From Thamnaconus septentrionalis (Eukaryota > Chordata > Actinopteri > Tetraodontiformes > Monacanthidae): a stretch of 64,000 bases of DNA. Below, one piece after another: positions 1 to 64,000 of the stretch. The stretch is from assembly GCA_009823395.1 (NCBI GenBank), contig CM020512.1, positions 4,233,405-4,297,404 on the forward strand, given 5' to 3'. Under the pieces are notes generated by a model. The model searched no databases, was not told the DNA's origin, and was given only the letters and a program-made list of their open reading frames with translations. The translations under genes and the position numbers were made by a program. How positions within the stretch are numbered: the stretch's first letter is position 1; every line of letters starts with the position of its first letter.

Positions 1-104
1 TTCCAAGACACATCCTAAGTGACCGACTACAAATAGACTACAACATAAAATCGTTCATGACTTTTGACTTAAAAACTTTCTGCCTTGGACTGTCTTCAAC
101 TCAC

Positions 105-43090
<42,986 letters not shown>

Positions 43091-43100
<10 letters not shown>

Positions 43101-43480
43101 GCGTCAAAGTGTGCCCTCTTTCTTATCTAAATATGCGAGCACGGAAGCTGTTGCTAAGTCCACTTTCGGCAAATACACCCATTATAGCGGCGTGCTCCGC
43201 TGGAAGGGCGTGTGGTTGCGACCGCAAGCTCCTTGAAAGAGTTTATTTTCCCGATGCACTCAAGGCGGACGCCTATCGGAACCCGGGCGAGCAGGACTGA
43301 TGGATCGCTTTGGTTTACCGAAGAGATTACGTCAACTACCTCTCGAGCCTCGTTTAGTGACAGCTCGACTGTCCAATCAGGGAAGAAGCCTCGGTGACTA
43401 ATGCGTCTCGTGGCCAATGAGGACGTTGAGCTTCTGGTAATAGGCGGGGCATACCTTTTCACGACTCTGACGCCACACTG
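43091..43480 (-). promoter_or_regulatory. kif1b: probable kif1b promoter
   Basis: CpG-containing region upstream of exon 1. It has CCAAT boxes (inverted relative to the gene) at 43373-43377 and 43414-43418, and a CRE half-site, TGACGT on the gene strand, at 43329-43334. No TATA box is seen, which is usual for a broadly expressed kinesin. Confidence 0.5.
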
Positions 43481-45291
43481 CAGGATTTCTACCATGTTCT
43501 TTTCCTCCATCCACCCACCGCTCACCGCACCGCTGTCTCCACAACACCCAGGGTCACCGCAAAGAACGCCGCCTAGCGAGCAAAAAGGCACGTCCGGATC
43601 CCACATAACCATTACATTTACTTTTCCAATGGACTGTGGAGCTGTGGAGTCGGTTGCTTGAATAGCAGTTTCATAAAAGACTTAACATAATATAATGATA
43701 AAAACATTTGCATTTTAGGTCACAGCCTATTTTCTTTTCCGTCTTTCTAATGTGTTGCCTTTATAAACAATATCAGACGACACTATTTTTTCCAGCACTG
43801 CTGACAAAGATGGGAAGGTTGCCATATTAATCCATTAAATCCTCACATTTACCGTAAGTGAATGACTACACCATTCCATTTGAGAAACCACATTCCAAAG
43901 ACAGATATTCCTGCCTTTTGTCTGGTAAAAGATACACTCGAAACAAAATGAACTGCCAGGTTGTCTGAAAGGAGGGGGAAAAAAACAACAGATGTTTTTA
44001 ATACTTCCGAATCCACATGTTGGTGCATACTTAACGTCTATAAAATTACAAATAGTGATTAAACTGAAAAAAAAAAATTTTTTTTGGTACATTTTTGAAC
44101 AATGCAATCCAACTTGCATTCACTCAATCTAGCCTAATAAAAAATAGAAGACAGAAAAAACTGTAAAGTCATTGATATCGGCAAATAAAACTAGTGACAA
44201 GCTGCAAATAATGTGCATCATCATTTATTTCAGTTCAAAATCCTAGCTTCCAAAACAGGTACGTGGTTAAAGGAGACTGTTTCCTGTACAGTCATCAAGG
44301 TCGAGTTAGATACAGTGCCGTTGAGGGAGAACATCCTGCGGTGAGATGTCAGTGGTTCAGGAGTACAGCCTGGGCGGTGTGCTCCTAACATGGTGGGGCT
44401 CTTGTGTTCATGCTACATTCTCTCATGTTCCCTCCAGCTCTCCCAAAAAAGAAGGTCATTTTGTTCACAAGGCGCTTTGGAGCTTCTAGACTGGAGGCCA
44501 TGCACACACAAGAAGTAGATTGAGCTAACTGAAGTCAGCAGGGAAAAAAAAAATGTGACTAGAAGGAAATCTTCAAAGTAATCAATTTAGATAACCACTG
44601 TTTTTTTCCTACAGTACTCGGAGAAGGTTGACATTTAGAATTAGTTTCCTTAAAGATACACCTTTTAACTGATATTCCCACTTTTGTTCGGCATTTACAA
44701 GCACAAGCCGTGCATATTCTAGATTAGAGAAACCTGCGTACATGGCATGGACTCGACTTCCCCTTTGTCCACATCATAATGACAACTGCAGGTTTGCAAT
44801 TAAATCAGAACTCCCCTCCAAACTCCAAAAAAAATCATTGCCCATTTTTCCTTGAATCAAGTATTAAATGAACCCAATAAGAAAATGAGGACCAAGAGAA
44901 ATATTGTTAATGAAGAAGTGTATTCACTTCGCTGGTAATCGTGTCATTGGTGAAAACCTTTTCCTGCATTATAGTCGACTTACTAACTCTTGTTAAATAT
45001 ATGTATATATTTAGATTTTTATATACACAAACTCATGAGAAAAAAAACTTAAAAGTCTTAACTTTATTATATTTCGCTTTTAGAACCATGAAAATGGTTT
45101 AAGACAAAAAAGGGGTAAATGCACATAATAATAATCATAATAAATGAAAAAATTGTCAAATTGGGTCTACTTTTTTTTTTCCTCCGTTCAAATTTTTGTC
45201 GTTAATGTAGTCGGGAGCAGTGACACTGTATTTAGGCAATTTGAATCCCTTAATGGCGCCGAGCAGGCCAGACAGTGGTGACGCGTGGTCC
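43481..45291 (-). other. ube4b: ube4b 3' UTR and spacer to kif1b
   Basis: AT-rich sequence between the ube4b stop and the kif1b promoter. Minus-strand AATAAA signals lie at about 45063-45068 and 44225, so the 3' UTR probably ends at one of these. No further gene is seen. Confidence 0.5.
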
Positions 45292-58904
<13,613 letters not shown>

Positions 58905-58959
58905 CGCAGCTAAGTTAACTAGCTATATTCACTTTCAACTGTTTCAATTTGTGCCAGCC

Positions 58960-59230
58960 AGAGCCAGCTAGCTAGCGTGTATTTTGACTAAATATGCATA
59001 GTCTAACTCGTCCAGCAAAGGTGTCAGCCTTGATTGTCGTCAAGATAAAAACGAGGACACCGTTTCGCGGAGAGGGGCGAGTTAGAGTTGTTCAAAAAGC
59101 CTCTCGTCTGCTAGTTTTCTACCAAGAAACAAAAAAAGAAAAGTCGCTAGCTATTATACGTCAAAATACAACAGCGGCCATTTTGGTTCTACACGGTGTC
59201 ACGTGACGTAAAAGCTTTCTGGGGCGTTTG
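58960..59230 (-). promoter_or_regulatory. ube4b: probable ube4b promoter
   Basis: Upstream of the start exon. A 10-bp palindromic E-box GTCACGTGAC lies at 59198-59207 with TGACGTA overlapping it, and a YY1-like GCGGCCATTTTGG at 59174-59186. No TATA box is seen. Confidence 0.5.
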
Positions 59231-59650
59231 GCGTTGTGTGGCATGCATATGTTTTCGGATAAGCCTGTTGTTGTCCATGTTTGGATATTTTTACTTCCCG
59301 TTTTTAGCCGTTACACTGGTTGGCATTACTAATGAGCTTAGTTAGTGAACCGGTTGTTCCGACCGGATCAGTTCCATGCGTTCTTTCCTTTGATTATTTT
59401 GGACCAATTAAGACATTCCATTGTTTGCGGCAACTATGAGTGTAAACGAGCAGTGTCAGAGTCGTGGCACACATTTTAATTTGCGATAATACAATAGTTT
59501 AGGTGGACAAAAAGGTCATAGTACTTCGAAAACATTTGCAGTGTATCGCCCACTGAGCTGCAATTTCTGTCTGAATCACAAAGATGGTGTTTGGAGCAGA
59601 TCTAGAAGTGATGAAAACCCAGGGAATAAAAATGCTTTTTTTTTTTTTCA

Positions 59651-59670
59651 TTTATTCATGAATCTTTATT
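59651..59670 (-). terminator. rbp7: rbp7 poly(A) signals
   Basis: Two AATAAA hexamers on the minus strand (59651-59656 and 59665-59670), about 370-390 nt past the rbp7 stop. Confidence 0.5.
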
Positions 59671-59718
59671 TACAAGGTTACATTGCGTTTAAGATGTCAC
59701 ACATCCCGGTTTGATGTT

Positions 59719-59720
59719 AA

Positions 59721-59762
<42 letters not shown>
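59719..59762. repeat. (AAT)n microsatellite
   Basis: About 14 AAT units, in the predicted rbp7 3' UTR. Confidence 0.95.
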
Positions 59763-60041
59763 TTATATTACAGGTCTTCTCAGCTCACTTGAGAGAAAAC
59801 AAAAAGGCCAAGTGCTGCTTTTATAGTCCAAACGTCCAAGCTCCATAATGTGACGAAGAAGGCGCTGACGCCATCTAGTGGTGACATGCCAGACCCTGAC
59901 AGAAAAGCTACTTAGAAGTCGCACCATGGAGCAAAATCCCACCGACTTTGAAAGTGATGTTGTTTCAGGTCAGGGGTTTCCAGTGGCCTATCCAACACGC
60001 GTGATGCCTGCAGTCACAGACAGATTCCTCATTCCTCTTCT

Positions 60042-60101
60042 TCACTCGTTGGCTTTCTTCTTGAAAACCTGCCTGCAGACTTCGCCCTCGCAGTACAGGT
60101 C
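60042..60101 (-). CDS. rbp7: rbp7 exon 4
   Basis: DLYCEGEVCRQVFKKKANE and stop TGA at 60042-60044. Acceptor is TTACAG. Confidence 0.93.
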   Translation of the reverse strand, partial: DLYCEGEVCRQVFKKKANE

Positions 60102-60842
60102 CTGTAAATCACAGAGAGATTAATGGCTTTCAAAAGACTGCATGCGTGACAGCTAATACTGCTGCGTTTGTCAAGCTGTCATGTTGTCCACTGCCGTACC
60201 AGATGCAACTTGTCGTCTTCCACCCAGTGAGCCCAGCCGCGGTTCTTCTTCTCTCCGATCTGCTCACACACCAGTTTGTTTCCCTGCCATGTCACCAGTG
60301 ACTGTAGCGAGGCCAGATTGAGAGCTGGAATTAACACAGAGCACTTGGAGCCCTCTGGGGGCAATGAAACATGTCACATTAGAGTTCCCACAAGGCAAAG
60401 GTTCTTGTTGGGTCACCTTGACGTGTCTGTTGTCCTGCCCCTCGGTGAACTCCTCAAAGTCCTGACCCACTCTGAAGGAGATGGAGTAGTTCCGAAAGAT
60501 GCTGCAGGTTTTGATGATGCACTGGTCTCCCTTCTGCTCAATCACTTTCCCCATCTTCAGATTCAGGGCAATCTTTCTCAAGTAAGGCCTAATACCTGGA
60601 GAGTTATAGTTTGACGTGAGCAATGCAGGTGAAAAAAAAATAAATAAAAGGTGGTCACCATGACACCATCACACAGTAGAACTGCTATATAATCATATAT
60701 TTTTTGGAAATGCATCATACAAAAAAATCTTCTATGAAGATGTGCAGATACAACATGCAAGAAACTCACCCAGCGCAATCATGTAGCCTTCCATGTTTAC
60801 ATTGCTGATCATTTCCCAGCTCCCACAAATGCTAGCAGGCAT
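60042..60842 (-). CDS. rbp7: rbp7, cellular retinol-binding protein (gene span)
   Basis: Small cytosolic beta-barrel retinoid carrier of the fatty-acid-binding protein family. It has four exons, 137 residues and the family's invariant exon layout: 60770-60842, 60417-60595, 60200-60301 and 60042-60101. Start MPASICGSWEMIS is at 60842. KVIEQKGDQ and the late GEKKNRGWAHWVEDDKLHL are diagnostic of cellular retinol-binding proteins; His in GWAHW, where CRBP I and II have Gln, is the RBP7/RBP5 type. Its position beside ube4b supports rbp7, but a fish paralogue of rbp5 type is possible. Confidence 0.9.
60200..60301 (-). CDS. rbp7: rbp7 exon 3
   Basis: 34 codons, SLVTWQGNKLVCEQIGEKKN then RGWAHWVEDDKLHL. 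Acceptor is CTACAG and donor is CTG/GTACGG. Confidence 0.93.
60417..60595 (-). CDS. rbp7: rbp7 exon 2
   Basis: IRPYLRKIALNLKMGKVIEQ, then SIFRNYSISFRVGQDFEEFT and NRHVK. Acceptor is CTCCAG and donor is AAG/GTGACC. Confidence 0.93.
60770..60842 (-). CDS. rbp7: rbp7 exon 1
   Basis: MPASICGSWEMISNVNMEGY then MIAL, the first strand and portal helices of the barrel. Donor is G/GTGAGT. Confidence 0.92.
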
Positions 60843-62271
60843 TTTGGTGGCCCCTTTTCCTCCTCCGAGATATTTACAAAGACTCCCTGGTCCAGTGCGC
60901 TTGACAAGAGCTCAGAAGCAAAGCTGCTGCTTCGTGAGAAACACACAGCTACAAATGCTGGCTTTGATTCACTGTCACCTGAAGGGTGCGTGTGAGGATG
61001 AGGGAGGTGTTTTAATCAGTTGTCACCAGTGAGACGGGAGAGCCAGACGGGTCGGACTGGTCTCATATGTTCACAGAGCAATAAACACCTGGGACGCTTT
61101 ACTCTCTGGTATCCTACATTAAATCACACCCAACCGCACTTGAAGTATTCATTGTTGTCTTAAAGGCTAATTGTGATCATTTGCACCTTTTGCCCCACGC
61201 TTTTTGCACGCAAAGTGGCAGCGGATTTTACAGACACTGGAATCTCACTTTAGAGGTAATTCAATAAAAAAAAAAAATCGTCAACGCTATATTTGGGGAA
61301 CTTGGGGACTTTATTATCGGAAACTGTGCATAAGAACACATGAAATATTGTGAGGGCACACAGAGGAAACACACTGGGCTCGAACACCTGCTGGTTGTAT
61401 GAATATGATCAAGGTTGCAATGGCACGCCTTCCTGCACGAGTAAAAACAAAAGCGAGACCGACGGCAACGCTGGCAGGCAGTTCTCTGGACCTGTCCGAC
61501 CTGTTAAACAAACAAAACATGGTGCTGGTTGGGCTTGTTCTTGCAAACAAAGATTTGGCCTTTGCTATAAACTGTACAGCTAAAGTCCACATTGTAATGA
61601 GAATGACATAAGCATCACAGACAGGCTTCTCCAACTGGTGTGATTCAAAAGCCTGAATGGAGTATTTAGCCCTTACACTTCACTGACCATGGTGCAACAA
61701 TTCGTAATAGATTCTATTGCTGCATCTCACTGTGCACTTCTGATTACAATCTGTTTATTTTGGCACCATCCAAGGAGAGAATCTCAACACGTCACACAGC
61801 AGCATTGCAACCGCAGTAAATATTAAGACTAACCCAGATTGCCAAAAAAAAAGGTGTCATTTATTGCATTCTCACTCAAATCACAGCAACAGTTTTCATA
61901 TCAGGAAGCACCAAAGTACGATAGTGTTCAGTTTACAGTCCTCATGAGAGTCCATGTACAACAGGGGGTTCCTTCAGAAATATGTGAGGTAAAGAGGTAC
62001 AAAAAGAACTAGCAATTTGCTAACTTGTCATAGTCAGTAATGAAAAGCAGTAAATTCTATGTCAGGCCTTTTAGCTGCTAGTGTTTTTCTCACTCTTAAA
62101 TGATCTTACCTGTGTGTAAGCATGGAAAATCAGATAGTAAAACTCTACATCACTTCATTAAATAAAAAACTATGGTGTACATTCTAAAAATAATCTACTG
62201 TTTTGAAGGCACTGTTGGAGTCTAGTTCTGATGGAGCTCCACTGTGAACCACAGCACTGAGAGACTCTTCC
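60843..62271 (-). other. rbp7 upstream region and nmnat1 3' UTR
   Basis: 1.4 kb spacer. The low end holds the rbp7 5' flank. The high end is nmnat1 3' UTR, with minus-strand AATAAA signals at 61860-61865 and 61754-61759. No lzic exon is seen on either strand. Confidence 0.55.
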
Positions 62272-62675
62272 TCAGCTGGAGGAGGCTGCAGCCGGGCACC
62301 TCTGCAGAGGCGCCAGGGACACTCCTGCGTTTTTCTGCTCGCTCTCGGCGCTGTACAGCTCGTGCTCCCGTATGTACCGAATCACGCTGTCCGGCACCAG
62401 GTATCTGACGCTCTGGCCGCGCCGCAGCGCCCGCCGCACGTGCGTGGCGGAGATGTCGTTGGTCACCCACTCGTGCACCACGTGGATCCCCTTGCGGTGG
62501 CTCCAGATCACGTCCGACTGTTCCACGGACTTGAAGGGGTCGCTGCCGCAGCGGGTGATGCACACCAGCCCGAAGCGGCCCATAATCTCGGCGAGGTCCT
62601 CGTGCTTCCACAGGTTGGGAACGGTGAAGGACTCCAGGACGTCGGCTCCGCACAGCAGCATCATCTGAGGGCCGT
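62272..62675 (-). CDS. nmnat1: nmnat1 terminal coding exon
   Basis: [20 protein letters not shown], then [20 protein letters not shown] and [20 protein letters not shown], ending [18 protein letters not shown] is the second nucleotide-binding (ISxTxxR) motif of nucleotidylyltransferases. Acceptor is GCCCAG. Confidence 0.95.
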
Positions 62676-63678
62676 CTGGGCATGAGGGTGAGAGGGGTAA
62701 ATTTAATCAAAAAGGAAGAACAAGAACAGATGAAGAAAAGTGAGGCCACTCAAGAAATACACAAAAAGTCCCTTTAAACCCACAACACTTCCACATCCAT
62801 GGAGTACCTGCATTACTGTGTGAATGCTCAGTTCAGCTACCTGTAAAATTTGACACTCTGTTCGACCGTCAACAAAAACTATGCAGCTGTAAGGTTGTTA
62901 CAACCGGCTTGCAGAGGGCACGGTCACTAACACGGGACGTGCAATTTGTGTCATAATCACAAAGAGCTGATTTCCTGTGGTGTGCGCTTTCCAAAAAGTG
63001 AAGCGAGCAAAAGAAGTAAAGGATGAAGACTCTTCACGCCATCTCTGGGGAAATCACTAACAGGCGAGAGACACATTATTCTGAGAAAAACACTGGCAAA
63101 GGGAATTTTTCTAACAAGTTCTGCATTAGTCTGTCGTCTGCTTTTCAAAATGCAGCATAATGAAACTGACAATACACAGCAAGTCACTGTGGATTTCCTT
63201 CTTGTTCCAATCTCGTGGCTCAACAGTCAATGTCGCCATCATCACAGTGTTCAACCTCTCCCCATCACGAGAACAATGCTGGAAAAACTTGGGCGACTTT
63301 GATTGCCATTTGCTTTCAAAGGTCATCTCTTGTTTTCTCACACCTCACCTGTGTTGACTGGAAGCGGCCGCCCATCGCGCAACATCACACACCACCTCTA
63401 AAGCATTGTCCCTATCATAAGCTTGAATGAACGCAGTCATTTGTGAACGGAGCGGGAACAGGACCCGACTTGTCGCCTCGCAGGAACAGGAATAGTGAGG
63501 CGCTGACTCAGAGAACCTTTTCACTTGTTCTGCAACTTGTTCTGAGGACCTACGTCTTCCTGCGTGATGGGACGAGGCCTCGACGTGATTTTCCTCCATG
63601 CGTCTCTTTTTGCCGTACTTGACTGTGTCCACTTCATCGCCGTCGTACGCGCCAGCACTGAGTTCTTCGTAGTGATGC
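62272..63678 (-). CDS. nmnat1: nmnat1, nuclear NMN adenylyltransferase (3' part of gene)
   Basis: Makes NAD from NMN and ATP in the nucleus. Only the last two coding exons are in the window; the start and the catalytic GSFNPI/H motif exons lie beyond 64000. Junction phases (2 entering exon 4, 1 leaving it) equal those of human NMNAT1. The order beside rbp7 and ube4b supports nmnat1 over nmnat2 or nmnat3, as does the Arg/Lys-rich nuclear-localisation-like segment in exon 4. Confidence 0.93.
62676..63553 (-). other. nmnat1: nmnat1 intron 4
   Basis: 0.9 kb intron. Nothing recognisable is seen. Confidence 0.65.
63554..63678 (-). CDS. nmnat1: nmnat1 coding exon 4
   Basis: [20 protein letters not shown], then [24 protein letters not shown] is the likely nuclear localisation element, in the same linker as the human GRKRK. 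I chose donor AGAC/GTAGGT because it alone gives phase 1, as in humans. Acceptor is ACGCAG. Confidence 0.88.
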
Positions 63679-64000
63679 CTGCGTAAAAACAAAAACACTG
63701 AATCAATATAACCGTGGTGTTAAAGTGTCAGGCTGTAGGAAATAAAAGCAACTGCAAAAGCAGACAGGTGAAATTTGTGGGATCGGTTCTATTAATATTA
63801 TTGTGATTGTATTTACCTGGTTAAAAACAAACATTTTTGTTAACATGCGCTTCACTAAATACAATCACAGTCTTAAAACAGATTCTATTTTATAATAATT
63901 ATTGGTTTTAATACAGATTATTGTTACTGTTATTATCAGTCATTGTTCTACTTTATTTGTCTTTACAACAGATATTTCAGTCTCTTGCATTCAGTACTGA
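63679..64000 (-). other. nmnat1: nmnat1 intron 3 (partial)
   Basis: AT-rich intron running off the end of the window. No feature is seen. Confidence 0.65.

Noticed and set aside
44069..44092. A-run followed by T-run that could form a hairpin
   Set aside because: Simple A/T low complexity in the ube4b/kif1b spacer, with no loop or conservation to suggest an RNA gene.
62222..62749. Second minus-strand frame over the nmnat1 last exon
   Set aside because: The NMNAT family match is in the other frame (62272-62675); this one is an overlapping shadow.

Overview
The window is vertebrate nuclear DNA, most likely from a teleost fish. It has split genes with GT-AG introns, short introns by mammalian standards, CA/TG microsatellites, a TTAA-flanked short inverted-repeat element of a kind common in fish, and a conserved vertebrate gene order. 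Everything recognisable is on the minus strand. From high to low coordinates the genes are nmnat1 (last two coding exons only), rbp7 (complete, four exons), ube4b (complete, 28 constitutive coding exons plus one candidate cassette) and kif1b (5' end and 33 coding exons of the long form; the last third of the long form lies beyond base 1). This matches the human 1p36.22 order NMNAT1-RBP7-UBE4B-KIF1B. LZIC, which sits between NMNAT1 and RBP7 in humans, is not seen. I placed exons by reading splice signals, checking that phases agree across every junction, and comparing the translations with the known vertebrate families from memory; no search was run.

Layout. 61-64 kb: nmnat1 3' exons and tail. 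59.6-60.9 kb: rbp7, a cellular retinol-binding protein of the small lipocalin-like family. 45.0-59.2 kb: ube4b, a U-box ubiquitin ligase/elongation factor, with its core and U-box exons packed into 45-52 kb and its alternatively spliced N-terminal exons spread over 52-59 kb; a short mariner-like element lies in one intron. 43.0-43.5 kb: probable kif1b promoter. 37.9-43.1 kb: a direct tandem duplication (units of about 2.6 kb) that carries the first coding exon of kif1b; the promoter-proximal copy of that exon has two single-base deletions that break the frame, the distal copy is intact. 26.4-39.0 kb: a long first intron with a TTAA MITE, CpG-rich blocks and a long TG microsatellite. 0.1-26.4 kb: kif1b motor, FHA and stalk exons, then a choice between one huge terminal exon (the alpha tail, 11.8-13.4 kb, ending in a PDZ ligand) and the small downstream exons of the beta tail.

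The genes are not an operon and need not share a pathway. NMNAT1 makes nuclear NAD, UBE4B builds ubiquitin chains, KIF1B moves mitochondria and synaptic-vesicle precursors, and RBP7 holds retinol.

The points most worth checking are: the duplicated and partly broken first coding exon of kif1b; a one-base frameshift in ube4b exon 5; an unexplained 67-codon phase-compatible open exon in kif1b near base 1,200; an acidic 36-codon cassette in ube4b; an 18-nt microexon next to the kinesin K-loop; and a CpG-rich block with CRE and RFX-type sites inside a kif1b intron. Both frame breaks could be assembly errors, because all other exons keep frame perfectly.
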